A program made the position numbers and the translations under genes. Positions 1 through 7,446 of a stretch of DNA of 33,515 bases are shown here, in pieces. Numbering within the stretch: the first letter of the stretch is position 1; every line of letters starts with the position of its first letter. A model generated the notes under the pieces. That model saw only the letters and a program-made list of their open reading frames with translations, did no database searches and was not told the DNA's origin. The stretch is taken from contig CAZMLC010000024.1 in the NCBI GenBank assembly GCA_964567125.1, positions 1 through 33,515 of the forward strand. The letters are read 5' to 3'. This DNA comes from CAZMLC01 sp964567125. Lineage in GTDB: Bacteria > Verrucomicrobiota > Kiritimatiellia > RFP12 > UBA1067.

Positions 1-213
1 CTGGATACCGCGACCGCGGCCATGACTTCCTGGTTGCGGCAGAACACCCACCAGACGCTCAACATCATGGTCAGCCACGATATTTTTGTTGCGGCGCTCC
101 TCACGGGATTGAATGCGCGGCAGTACACGGCTGAGCGCTGGGTGGACTATCTGCATGGCGCGGCCTTCATCTGCGAAGACGACACATGGCATGTCCATCC
201 CTGCTCACCCTGA
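1..213 (+). CDS. C-terminal fragment of a histidine-phosphatase-like protein
   Basis: The frame is open from the first base and ends with TGA at 211-213, so only about 70 C-terminal residues are seen and the true start lies outside the window. The stretch NIMVSHDIFVAALLTGL resembles the C-terminal motif of the histidine phosphatase superfamily, where a second conserved His followed by Asp sits after a hydrophobic strand and before a helix. I rely on this one motif only; the N-terminal RHG motif that would confirm the family is not visible. The gene is convergent with the histidine kinase operon and their stop codons are 6 bp apart, with no clear terminator between them. Confidence 0.5.
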   Translation: MDTATAAMTSWLRQNTHQTLNIMVSHDIFVAALLTGLNARQYTAERWVDYLHGAAFICEDDTWHVHPCSP

Positions 214-219
214 TGCGGA

Positions 220-1725
220 TTAGGCCTGCACCGTCAGCGGCAACCGCAGACAGAAGGTGATCTGCGTCTCGGTCATGCCTTCAACCGCGAGTTCGCCGCC
301 ATGCGCCCGCGCGATTTCGCGCGCGAGGCTGAGCCCTAATCCGGAACCATCGACCTTGCGCGAATGCGCAGGATCGCCACGGTAGAACCGTTCAAATAAC
401 CGCGCAGGATCAATGCGCTGCTGCGGATCGATCGCGTTGCTGATCCGCACAACCGCCTGCTGTCTTTCGCGCAACAGCTCACACTTCATCCAGCCTTTTT
501 CCGCATTGTACTTGATCGCATTGGAGAAGAGGTTCTGCAGAACCTGACGAATCAAGGCGCGATCCGCCGCGATCGCGATCCGTTCAGCAGCCGCGATCTC
601 CAGCATCACCTGCGGCGCCAACATCGGCACATCCTCGCCTAACTGCTCAAGCTCTTCATTCAATACGAACTGGATCGGTGAAAGCGGCAACCGGCCGGCA
701 TCGCTCTGCGCCAGCAGTAAGAGTTTGTTCACGATCGATTTGAGCCGCAAAATCTCATCGGAAACCGCAACGCAGACGCGCTGTTCGGACGAATCCGCCG
801 GCGCCTGTTTGAGTGCCTGCTCAATCGTGCACTGGATCACGGCCAGCGGCGTCTTCAATTCGTGCGCGGCATCCGCGCTGAAGCGGCTTGCCTGCGAAAA
901 ACTCGCCTCCAGCCGCGCCAAGAGCCCGTTCATCTGATCGATGAGCTGCTGGAACTCCTTGTCCGCGCCCACCATGGTAATGCGCGCATCCAGACTGCGC
1001 GAGGTCACGCTGCCCGCGACGGTCGTCAGCACCTGAACAGGCCGCAAAGCCAGCTTCGCCAAGACCCATCCTCCCGCAGCCAGGACGGCCAAGCCTAAGA
1101 GAACCCCGAGCGAGATCGTCAGATAAATCCAATACAATTCGGCGCGGCTCTCCGAGCAATCTAACGCGCTGAAGATCGTACAGTCGCGGTGGAAGAAAGC
1201 CATGACCATCCAGGGGTGCCCCTCGATCTCGATGCGTTCAACATTGGGCGGTCGCGGTCCGAGCTTGCGCTTGGGGGGGCGCATTTTGTTCGGCTCTTTT
1301 ATTTTTCGCGGGGAAAACGCAGGCCTTTCCTCGACCAATGGGGACGGCGGCAAAACGCGTTCGCCGCCCTCAGGCCCCTCATCGCGCAACACACGATGAA
1401 GTGTTTTTTCTGACAAGCCATCCGGCCAGTGCTGCGTTTGGAAGAGCGTCTCTGCGCCGCGCATTACGCGCAGCGGATGGACCGGTGCGGGCATCTCCTG
1501 CAGGCGACGGCGGATCATCTCGTCATCGCGCGGCAGGGTGAACGATCCCGGCGCTGTCACGATCCGCAGTACTCGCTCCGCATTGCCGCGCAGCGCACGC
1601 TCCAAGCGCATCGTTGCCGCATGCCGTACCATGCCCAGCAAGACCGAAGCGAAAGCGATCAGCACCACGCCTGACGTGCAGACGGAGAAGAGCGCGATCT
1701 TGGCTTTGAACGAGTGGAACCACAT
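220..1725 (-). CDS. Sensor histidine kinase of a two-component system
   Basis: A 501-residue membrane histidine kinase that should autophosphorylate and pass phosphate to the response regulator encoded just upstream. Seen: a transmembrane segment at about residues 8-33, a sensor region to about 195, a second membrane segment at about 197-226, a HAMP-like linker, the H-box with AHELKTPL (His288), an N-box around LQNLFSNAIKYN (391-407) and the G2 box DGSGLGLSLA (459-468). The expected DxGxG of the G1 box is degenerate: the segment reads RISNAIDPQQRIDPARLF. The sensor region has a very basic, proline-rich stretch (about 134-161). The layout fits the metal- and envelope-sensing EnvZ/CusS/CpxA-type kinases; the signal cannot be read from the sequence. 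It starts 11 bp after the regulator gene, so the two are very likely co-transcribed. Confidence 0.93.
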   Translation of the reverse strand: MWFHSFKAKIALFSVCTSGVVLIAFASVLLGMVRHAATMRLERALRGNAERVLRIVTAPGSFTLPRDDEMIRRRLQEMPAPVHPLRVMRGAETLFQTQHWPDGLSEKTLHRVLRDEGPEGGERVLPPSPLVEERPAFSPRKIKEPNKMRPPKRKLGPRPPNVERIEIEGHPWMVMAFFHRDCTIFSALDCSESRAELYWIYLTISLGVLLGLAVLAAGGWVLAKLALRPVQVLTTVAGSVTSRSLDARITMVGADKEFQQLIDQMNGLLARLEASFSQASRFSADAAHELKTPLAVIQCTIEQALKQAPADSSEQRVCVAVSDEILRLKSIVNKLLLLAQSDAGRLPLSPIQFVLNEELEQLGEDVPMLAPQVMLEIAAAERIAIAADRALIRQVLQNLFSNAIKYNAEKGWMKCELLRERQQAVVRISNAIDPQQRIDPARLFERFYRGDPAHSRKVDGSGLGLSLAREIARAHGGELAVEGMTETQITFCLRLPLTVQA

Positions 1726-1736
1726 GCCGCCTGCTC

Positions 1737-2414
1737 CTAGTTGTTGCCGGTGTGGATGCGATACCCCACGCCGCGGATCGTGTCGATCAGCGAAGTCGGG
1801 AAACCTTCATCGATCTTCTTGCGCAGCCGCCGGATATTGACATCGACCAAGTTGGTCTCCGGATCAAAATCGTAGCCCCAGACATGTTCCAGTAACTGCG
1901 TGCGCGAAAAGACGCGGTTGGGCGAACGCATCAGCAGTTCGAGCAGACTGAACTCGCGCGCCGTCAGCTCGATCTCCTGATTCGCACGCGTCACGCGGTG
2001 ACGAATCAGATCCAGCTTCAGATCCGCGACAACCAGAAAACCGGAGCGGGAATCCGAACTGCGCCGCGTCACGGCATGCAGCCGCGCCACCAGCTCCTCC
2101 ATGTAAAAGGGCTTTGGCAAGTAATCGTCCGCCCCGAGATTCAAGCCATCGATGCGCTCATTCACGCCGGAACGCGCCGTCACAATGATGACAGGCGTGA
2201 GATTGCTTTTCTCGCGCAGGCTGCGCAGAATGCTCAGGCCGTCACGCCCCGGCAGCATGATATCCAAGACGGCCGCGTCGTAGGAGCGGCTCGTTAAAAA
2301 GTCGTACGCCTCATCGCCGTTACCGGTCACGTCGACATCAAAACCGCCCTCCATCAGCCCTTGGCGGATAAAGCTGGCGATTTTGCGTTCGTCTTCAGCG
2401 ACTAAAATTCTCAT
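1737..2414 (-). CDS. OmpR/PhoB-family response regulator
   Basis: A 225-residue DNA-binding response regulator. The receiver domain (about 1-115) has the acidic pair in LVAEDE, the phosphoacceptor Asp51 in AVLDIMLPGRDG and the conserved Lys in LPKPF. A winged-helix DNA-binding domain (about 128-222) contains the LTAREFSLLELL and VDVNIRRLRKKID signatures of the OmpR/PhoB class. I start it at the ATG giving MRILVAEDE, because receiver domains begin at this strand; an upstream in-frame start at 2462 would add 16 unrelated residues. It is the first gene of the operon with the histidine kinase and is divergent from the Spy-like secreted protein, which is the most obvious candidate target. It resembles CusR/CpxR-type regulators, but I do not assign a symbol. 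Confidence 0.94.
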   Translation of the reverse strand: MRILVAEDERKIASFIRQGLMEGGFDVDVTGNGDEAYDFLTSRSYDAAVLDIMLPGRDGLSILRSLREKSNLTPVIIVTARSGVNERIDGLNLGADDYLPKPFYMEELVARLHAVTRRSSDSRSGFLVVADLKLDLIRHRVTRANQEIELTAREFSLLELLMRSPNRVFSRTQLLEHVWGYDFDPETNLVDVNIRRLRKKIDEGFPTSLIDTIRGVGYRIHTGNN

Positions 2415-2460
2415 GGCTCCATCATACTGTCTTTCCTCTATTTTTTTCCAGCTTGTAATC

Positions 2461-2499
2461 ATGACATTTTTGTCACAGCATAATTGCCGTTTCTGTCAT
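2461..2499. promoter_or_regulatory. Repeated TGTCA boxes in the divergent promoter region
   Basis: A perfect inverted repeat, TGACA-TTTT-TGTCA, lies at 2462-2475, and a further TGTCAT copy sits at 2494-2499. The sequence thus holds TGTCAC and TGTCAT in the same direction 23 bp apart plus one inverted copy. OmpR-family regulators typically bind direct repeats near promoters. The position between a regulator gene and its divergent neighbour makes this a reasonable operator candidate, but binding is inferred. Confidence 0.45.
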
Positions 2500-2587
2500 C
2501 TTGATTGTGTTTAATAAGACATAACGAAGCCCTTGTGGGCAGTAACACCTTCTCGCGGAGACCACGAGATACAAAAAAGGAGTCACC

Positions 2588-3133
2588 ATGAATACACGTA
2601 TCCTCACTTGCCTGTTCGCCAGCGCGCTGGTCAGCAGCAGCCTCATCGCACAGGAACCCCCGGCACCCAGAGGCCCTCACGGCATGGGCGGCGGGCACAG
2701 GAACCCGATGGAAATGTTCCAGAAACTTGCGGGCAATCCTGAAGTTCTCAAGAACGCCGGCGCAACCGACCAGCAAATCGAAGCGCTGAAGACCTTTCTC
2801 AAGGAACAGGAGGTCAAAGTCGTTGACCTGCGTTCTGCGGCTGAAAAGGCTCAGGTGACCTTGCGCCAAACTGAAATGGAGAGCAAATCGGACGAAGCCG
2901 CGGTCCTGAAGGCGTTTGATGCCGCTGCCGTCGCGCGCACCGCGTTGGCGCGTCAAGAGGTCGTCGGACGCATCCGCGTCAAAGCGATCCTCGGCGAAGA
3001 TGTCCTGAAGAAACTGCACGCGAACCGTCCGAACATGAAGCCCGGCGCTGACCAGGGTAAGGACAAGAAGGGTGACCGCCCGAAACGCGAAGGCAAACCG
3101 AAACGCGTCGGACCGCCGCCGGCAGACAAATAA
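2588..3133 (+). CDS. Small secreted Spy/CpxP-like helical protein
   Basis: A 181-residue exported protein. A signal peptide is visible at 1-21 (MNTRILTCLFASALVSSSLIA), followed by a Pro/Gly/His-rich linker, a helical middle (about 45-140) with the segment GATDQQIEALKTFLKEQE, and a basic, proline-rich tail ending in PPPADK. An AGGAG ribosome-binding site lies 5 bp before the ATG. The layout, with a short N-terminal Met/His-rich part and then long amphipathic helices with a DQQ motif, is like periplasmic Spy/CpxP/heavy-metal-resistance proteins. These act as chaperones or feedback regulators of envelope stress kinases. The divergent two-component operon supports such a link. The Spy assignment is by layout, not by strong sequence identity. 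Confidence 0.72.
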   Translation: MNTRILTCLFASALVSSSLIAQEPPAPRGPHGMGGGHRNPMEMFQKLAGNPEVLKNAGATDQQIEALKTFLKEQEVKVVDLRSAAEKAQVTLRQTEMESKSDEAAVLKAFDAAAVARTALARQEVVGRIRVKAILGEDVLKKLHANRPNMKPGADQGKDKKGDRPKREGKPKRVGPPPADK

Positions 3134-3155
3134 GCCCCACACAACACGCGTCGGG

Positions 3156-4145
3156 TTACACAATCTGAAACGCGCGTTTAACCTCGGATGTCAGAACCAC
3201 GGACATCCGAGGTATTTTTTTGAGGTCGAAGCGCGCCAGCAGCTCCTGTGGCAGCACCTCCTCCTGCCACGCGGCCCAGCCGCACCACCACGCCAGCAGG
3301 CCCACCACCTGCGCCGGACGTAACCCCGCGGCCCGCAAGGCGCTGATGCGCGTATCGCCATGCCGCTTGGCCAGCCGACGTCCCTCTTCGCTGACGACGA
3401 GCGGCACATGCAGAAAATCAGGCGGTTCCAAGCCGAGCGCGCGGTAAATCAGCAGCTGCCGCGGCGTCGCACTCAGGAGATCGTCCCCGCGCACCACTTC
3501 GGTCACGCCCATGGCCGCATCGTCGACCACGACCGCCAGCATGTAGCCCGCGCCCAGTGGGTCGCGCGCCAGCACAAAATCGCCGACTGCCGCGGAGACA
3601 TCCTGTGCATAATGACCGGCAAAACCATCCTCAAACGCAATCGTCTCCCCGCGCGGTACCGCAAAACGCCACGCAGGCAGACGTCCGGCCTCAAGCGTCG
3701 CAGCTGCTGCGGCATAATCCGCAAAACGGCCCCGGCAGGTGCCGCTGTAATAGAGCCCCTCCTCCGCATGCGGCGCGGATTGCCCCTGCTCCACGTCGCG
3801 CCGTGAGCAGACGCAGGGATAGACCAGCCCCTGCTGCTGCAGCCGCGCCAGCGCCTCCTGATAGTGCGCGATTCGCTCGCTCTGCGTATACGGCGCATAC
3901 GGTCCGCCACAATCCGGCCCTTCATCCCAGTCCAGCCCCAGCCAACGCAGATCGTCCAACGCCGCGCCGGCCGCACCAGCCTTGTTCTTGGGATGATCAA
4001 GATCCTCCATCCGCAAAATCAAACGGCCACCCGCGCTGCGGCAACGCAGCCAGGCAATCAGAAAGGTCCGCGCATTGCCCAGATGCAGCGCGCCTGTTGG
4101 ACTCGGCGCAAGCCGTCCGACCATGCTCTTTTTTTGCGTTTTCAT
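3156..4145 (-). CDS. gluQ: Glutamyl-Q tRNA(Asp) synthetase
   Basis: A 329-residue class I aminoacyl-tRNA synthetase paralogue without an anticodon-binding domain. GluQ enzymes attach glutamate to the queuosine base of tRNA(Asp). Seen: GRLAPSPTGALHLGNART, with the HIGH-type motif HLGN near residue 21; the Cys-x-Cys of YPCVCSRRD and the later YYSGTC Cys, which match the zinc site of GluQ/GluRS; and the KMSKS-equivalent RRLAKRHGD. The length is close to known GluQ proteins and far shorter than GluRS (about 470). I chose the ATG at 4143-4145; the frame remains open upstream, but those residues look unlike the family. No convincing ribosome-binding site precedes this ATG, and the ATG at 4132-4134 is also possible. 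The last residues are encoded by a terminator hairpin of the opposite strand. Confidence 0.88.
   Translation of the reverse strand: MKTQKKSMVGRLAPSPTGALHLGNARTFLIAWLRCRSAGGRLILRMEDLDHPKNKAGAAGAALDDLRWLGLDWDEGPDCGGPYAPYTQSERIAHYQEALARLQQQGLVYPCVCSRRDVEQGQSAPHAEEGLYYSGTCRGRFADYAAAAATLEAGRLPAWRFAVPRGETIAFEDGFAGHYAQDVSAAVGDFVLARDPLGAGYMLAVVVDDAAMGVTEVVRGDDLLSATPRQLLIYRALGLEPPDFLHVPLVVSEEGRRLAKRHGDTRISALRAAGLRPAQVVGLLAWWCGWAAWQEEVLPQELLARFDLKKIPRMSVVLTSEVKRAFQIV
3181..3221 (+). terminator. Rho-independent terminator of the Spy-like gene, inside the gluQ 3' end
   Basis: A perfect 12-bp stem (ACCTCGGATGTC at 3181-3192 with its complement at 3202-3213) and a 9-base loop are followed by ATTTTTTT. It lies 48 bp after the Spy-like stop codon on the same strand. 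The same bases encode, on the other strand, the residues just before the C-terminal seven of gluQ. Confidence 0.88.
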
Positions 4146-4257
4146 TCGATACTTTAAAATCGATTTTGAAGGTAGTTGCTTCATCATACTCCAGATGCCG
4201 AAGGAAATAAACACGAAACCCAATCGACCTCTTTGATTTTCAAGGAGTTATGAAAAA

Positions 4258-4273
4258 CCACAAAATATTGTGG
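4258..4273. promoter_or_regulatory. NrdR box 1
   Basis: CCACAAAATATTGTGG is an inverted repeat (CCACAA/TTGTGG) that fits the published NrdR-box core CwAtATaTwG with one mismatch. It overlaps the candidate -35 hexamer of the ribonucleotide reductase promoter. Confidence 0.82.
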
Positions 4274-4300
4274 ACAGAACCTTGAGCCATACTATATATT
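4271..4300 (+). promoter_or_regulatory. Candidate sigma70-type promoter of the ribonucleotide reductase
   Basis: TGGACA (4271-4276) and TATATT (4295-4300) are separated by 18 bp and resemble -35 and -10 elements. Each is covered by one of the two NrdR boxes, which fits repression by promoter occlusion. The start of transcription would lie near 4307. Confidence 0.55.
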
Positions 4301-4304
4301 GTTT
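4289..4304. promoter_or_regulatory. NrdR box 2
   Basis: ATACTATATATTGTTT matches the NrdR-box core CwAtATaTwG exactly (CTATATATTG). It begins 15 bp after box 1 ends, so the centres are 31 bp apart, about three helical turns. This is the usual spacing of paired NrdR boxes. It covers the candidate -10 hexamer. Confidence 0.86.
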
Positions 4305-4402
4305 TCTAACTTTTACGCATGGTGTGAAGGATCGGTCGATATCGGGAGTTGACCAACAGCATTTTTCGGAATTACGCTAAACAGTTCAAAGGTTTTCAAA
4401 AC

Positions 4403-6679
4403 ATGAGCATTGAATCATTAAAAGACTACGTATTTACGTCGAAGTACAGCCGTTATCTTCCAGAAAAAGAACGCCGCGAAACGTTTGATGAGGCTGTCGA
4501 ACGCGTCATCGATATGCACCGCAGGCACTTTTCCAGCAAAGGGATCGACGTTGAGGATCTGCTGACCATCTGCGAGCAGGCCATGAAGAAGCGGATGGTG
4601 CTGGGTAGCCAGCGCGCCATGCAGTTCGGCGGCGATCCGATTCTGCGCAAGCATGCGCGCATCTACAACTGCACGACCTCCTATTGCGACCGTCCCCGCT
4701 TCTTCCAGGAAGCGCTCTGGCTTCTGCTCTGCGGGTGCGGCGTCGGCTTCTCCGTGCAGACGCATCACATTGCCAAGCTGCCGAACATCGTCAAGCCCAT
4801 GGGCGCGAATGCGACCTACTCGATCCCAGACAGCGTGGAAGGCTGGGGCGATGCCCTCGGTGTGCTACTCTCCAGCTATTTCACCGCCAATCAGCCCTTT
4901 GCCGAATATGCGGGTACCGTGGTCCACTTTGATTACACGCAGATCCGCGCGAAAGGCAAGCCGCTCTCCTCTGGCATGGGCCGCGCCCCCGGACCTGAGC
5001 CGCTGCGCCGCAGCCTCGAAAAGATCCGCGACCTGCTGAACCAGTGCGTTGCACGTGGCCAAACGCGCCTGCGCTCTGTTGATGCCTACGATATCATGAT
5101 GCACGCCTCGGATGCCGTGCTCTCCGGCGGCGTCCGCCGCAGCGCCACGATCTGCATGTTCTCCGCGGACGACGAACTGATGGCCACGGCGAAGACAGGC
5201 AACTGGTTCACGGAAAATCCGCAGCGTGCGCGCTCCAACAACTCCGCCGTGCTGTTGCGCTCGGCAACCAGTCGTGAACAGTTCGGCAAGTTGATGAAAT
5301 CGGTGAAGGAGTTCGGCGAACCGGGATTCGTCTGGACGGATAACCTCGACATGACCTTCAACCCCTGCGGTGAAATCGGCCTCTATCCGCAGATCGATGG
5401 CGTGTCCGGCTTTGCCTTCTGCAACCTCTGCGAAATCAACATGGGCATCGTTGACACGCCGGAAAAATTCCGCGAAGCCTGCCGCGTCGCCTCGATCCTC
5501 GGCACGCTCCAGGCCGACTACACAGACTTCGCCTACCTCGATGAGGCCAGCACCCGTATCGCGAAACGCGAAGCGCTGCTCGGCATCTCCATGACCGGCA
5601 TGATGGAACACCCTGGCGTCTCCTTTAACCCGAAATTGCAGCGCGAAATGGCGCAGTATATCCTCGAGGTTAACGAGGTCGTCGCGAAACGCATCGGCAT
5701 CAACCCCTGCGCACGCGCCACCTGCGTCAAGCCGGCGGGTACGACCAGCAGCATTTTGGGCACCTCCTCCGGCATCCACCCGCACCACGCCAAGCGCTAC
5801 TTCCGTCGTGCGCAGGCGAACGAGGATGAACTGCTCGTCGACTTCTTCCGCGCCCAGAATCCGCGCGCGGTTGAAAAGTCGGTCTGGAATCCGAACGGCA
5901 CGGACGTGGTCCTCACCTTCTGCGTACAGGCCAGCCCGGACTCGCTCACCAAGCGCGATGTCAACGCGATCGATCTTCTGACCAAGGTCAAGCTCACCAA
6001 GGAGAACTGGATCGATGCCGGCAAGCGCGTTGACCGTTGCGCCCAGCCGTGGCTCAGCCACAACGTCTCGAACACGATCTCCGTGAAGGACGGCGAGTGG
6101 GATTCGGTGGAGAATTTCATTTACGACAACCGCTCGGCTTTTGCCGGTATTTCCCTGCTGCCGGATGGCGGCGACCTCGATTATCCGCAGGCTCCGTTCT
6201 GCGAAGTCCTCAGCGCAGATGAAATCGTCGAGACGTATGGTGTCGGCGCGTTGCTCGCCTCGGGCTTGATCGTTGATGGCATGCACGCCTTTGACGACAA
6301 CCTCTGGGCTGCCTGCGACTGCGTCCTCGGACGCGGCGAGAACTTTGAGACGCCCACGCCGAAGACCTACACCAAGCGCGTCTACGAAGCCCTCGAAGAG
6401 GTGCGCCTCTCCAAGCTCGACTGGATCCGTCGCGCCCACAAATTCGCTGAGAATTACTTCAAGGGCGATCGTCTGACCATGACCCGCTGCCTCAAGCGCG
6501 TGGATGCCTGCAAGAAGTGGGAAGATCTCACCCGCTGCTACGCACCGGTCGACTACACCAAGCTGATCGAAAAGCAGGACAACACCACCGTCGCCCAGAC
6601 CGTGGCCTGCTCCGGCGGCGCATGCGAGCTGATCTTCTCCGAAGGCTCCAGCAACAAGGAAGAGACCAAGGCCAGCTAA
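4403..6679 (+). CDS. nrdJ: Adenosylcobalamin-dependent (class II) ribonucleoside-triphosphate reductase
   Basis: A 758-residue enzyme that makes deoxynucleotides using a thiyl radical generated by coenzyme B12. The length and motifs match the monomeric Lactobacillus leichmannii-type reductase. Seen: NCTTSYC (Cys90, likely one of the substrate-reducing pair), GCGVGFSVQ, NPCGEIGL (Cys322, the likely radical cysteine), FCNLCEIN (Cys340, likely second of the pair), and the phosphate-binding loop region PAGTTSSILGTSSGIHP. The C-terminal Cys-x4-Cys shuttle pair is ACSGGACEL (Cys736/Cys741). I start at the ATG giving MSIESLKDYVF, with a weak AAAGG upstream; a TTG at 4349 would add 18 residues. It stands alone in its operon. 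Two NrdR boxes upstream indicate control by the dATP/ATP-sensing repressor NrdR, which is not encoded in the window. Confidence 0.95.
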   Translation: MSIESLKDYVFTSKYSRYLPEKERRETFDEAVERVIDMHRRHFSSKGIDVEDLLTICEQAMKKRMVLGSQRAMQFGGDPILRKHARIYNCTTSYCDRPRFFQEALWLLLCGCGVGFSVQTHHIAKLPNIVKPMGANATYSIPDSVEGWGDALGVLLSSYFTANQPFAEYAGTVVHFDYTQIRAKGKPLSSGMGRAPGPEPLRRSLEKIRDLLNQCVARGQTRLRSVDAYDIMMHASDAVLSGGVRRSATICMFSADDELMATAKTGNWFTENPQRARSNNSAVLLRSATSREQFGKLMKSVKEFGEPGFVWTDNLDMTFNPCGEIGLYPQIDGVSGFAFCNLCEINMGIVDTPEKFREACRVASILGTLQADYTDFAYLDEASTRIAKREALLGISMTGMMEHPGVSFNPKLQREMAQYILEVNEVVAKRIGINPCARATCVKPAGTTSSILGTSSGIHPHHAKRYFRRAQANEDELLVDFFRAQNPRAVEKSVWNPNGTDVVLTFCVQASPDSLTKRDVNAIDLLTKVKLTKENWIDAGKRVDRCAQPWLSHNVSNTISVKDGEWDSVENFIYDNRSAFAGISLLPDGGDLDYPQAPFCEVLSADEIVETYGVGALLASGLIVDGMHAFDDNLWAACDCVLGRGENFETPTPKTYTKRVYEALEEVRLSKLDWIRRAHKFAENYFKGDRLTMTRCLKRVDACKKWEDLTRCYAPVDYTKLIEKQDNTTVAQTVACSGGACELIFSEGSSNKEETKAS

Positions 6680-6722
6680 GGTTGAGGCCCATCACCATTC
6701 AAAGAAGCGAGGACGCCTCAGC

Positions 6723-6822
6723 NNNNNNNNNNNNNNNNNNNNNNNNNNNNNNNNNNNNNNNNNNNNNNNNNNNNNNNNNNNNNNNNNNNNNNNNNNNNNN
6801 NNNNNNNNNNNNNNNNNNNNNN
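6723..6822. other. Assembly gap of 100 N
   Basis: Exactly 100 unknown bases, the conventional size for a scaffold join of unknown length. Confidence 0.99.
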
Positions 6823-6872
6823 TTCCATTCATCAGCATTCATCTCGCCTCCTTTCCCGTTAAACATTGAGTA

Positions 6873-6923
6873 AGTCTTTTCACAGTTGCGCATAATATTT
6901 TGTTAGACGCAACACAAAAGACT
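6873..6923. repeat. Imperfect inverted repeat with two stem blocks
   Basis: AGTCTTTT (6873-6880) pairs with AAAAGACT (6916-6923), and inside it GTTGCG (6885-6890) pairs with CGCAAC (6908-6913). The two blocks are separated by a small interior loop (CACA/AC). The 17-base loop is AT-rich. There is no U-tract, so it does not look like a simple terminator. Confidence 0.55.
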
Positions 6924-7107
6924 CACTGGCATATCAAAAACAACATCCACAAATTGGTACCGCATAGCCATCTACCTGCCGATGAAAAAGTTACACTTTT
7001 TTACACCTAACCATTGACTCTTTACCCGTCCATGACTATGCTTAAAATATAAATTGTGGTTTAAACAATTGAGTACAGCCTAATACACTGTTATGCAAGA
7101 GCCGAAA

Positions 7108-7359
7108 ATGAACAAAGACTATCGGACGATTGGGGCATATGCGGCGCATGAAGCAAAGGCACTCTTGACTGCCTTTGAACAAGCGGGACTGAGATTCGAA
7201 GTCCGCGTTGATGAAAGGCATTTCAAGAGCATGCCTGATACACAAGGCCTAAGAGGAGGAAGATTTGGCCTGAGCAAGACCGTCGTTATCGATGTTCATG
7301 CTGATGACATTCAAGCAGCACAAACCATGATCCCAAAAATCTTCAAGTGTGAAGTATGA
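7108..7359 (+). CDS. Small cassette protein, possibly DUF2007-like
   Basis: An 83-residue soluble protein starting MNKDYRTIGAYAAHEAKALL. I prefer the ATG at 7108, with AAGAG six bases upstream, over the ATG at 7093, which lies inside the cassette core site. The pattern of an early strand, a helix with AKALLTAFEQAGL, a central strand FEVRVDER, then VVIDVHADDIQAAQTMIPKIF resembles the small DUF2007-type fold in which a helix selects A..LL...G and a late strand-helix pair follows. That resemblance is by eye only. It has no signal peptide or membrane segment. The stop codon is immediately followed by the R'' box of an attC site, so this is the only gene of cassette 1. Function unknown. Confidence 0.7.
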   Translation: MNKDYRTIGAYAAHEAKALLTAFEQAGLRFEVRVDERHFKSMPDTQGLRGGRFGLSKTVVIDVHADDIQAAQTMIPKIFKCEV

Positions 7360-7429
7360 GCATAACCAAGCGCTCACCCAACCACCATTCGCCTTCGGCT
7401 CCGGTGGTTGGTGAGCACTGACGTTCGAC
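7360..7429 (+). mobile_element. attC-like recombination site 1
   Basis: The R'' box GCATAAC (7360-7366) is followed by a 5-base unpaired spacer, the 7-bp stem GCTCACC (7372-7378), one unpaired C (7379) and the stem AACCACC (7380-7386). Then come a 16-base loop, GGTGGTT and GGTGAGC (7403-7416), a 6-base unpaired spacer and the R' box GTTCGAC (7423-7429). The AAC/GTT ends, the unpaired central spacer, the single extrahelical base in the left arm and the variable loop are the defining structural features of integron attC sites. The R' box differs from the GTTRRRY consensus at one position. Confidence 0.78.
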
Positions 7430-7446
7430 AGACAAGGAGAAAGCTA

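Larger units (their letters stand above)
6680..7090. other. Gene-free stretch containing an assembly gap
   Basis: After the reductase stop there is a possible weak stem (TGAGGC at 6683-6688 with GCCTCA at 6715-6720) that runs straight into the N run. From 6823 to 7090 the DNA is visibly AT-rich compared with the neighbouring genes. It holds a large inverted repeat (6873-6923) but no convincing reading frame. The change in composition starts at the gap, so the contig to the right may not originally have been adjacent. Confidence 0.6.

Noticed and set aside
2459..3163. 234-codon minus-strand frame over the Spy-like gene
   Set aside because: It has no ribosome-binding site or family motif and covers a gene with a clear signal peptide and ribosome-binding site on the plus strand.
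4250..4283. Tiny frame with AAGGAG upstream (11 codons) before the ribonucleotide reductase
   Set aside because: It lies upstream of the candidate transcription start, the ribosome-binding-site spacing is only two bases, and its codons are the NrdR box itself.
4865..6439. 524-codon open frame antisense to the ribonucleotide reductase
   Set aside because: It mirrors the codon pattern of a clearly real gene in GC-rich DNA and shows no family features.
6902..6908. GTTAGAC as the R' box of a further cassette ending at 7090
   Set aside because: An R''-like ACCTAAC exists at 7005-7011, but the sequence between it and GTTATGC does not fold with paired arms as attC requires, so no third cassette is claimed.
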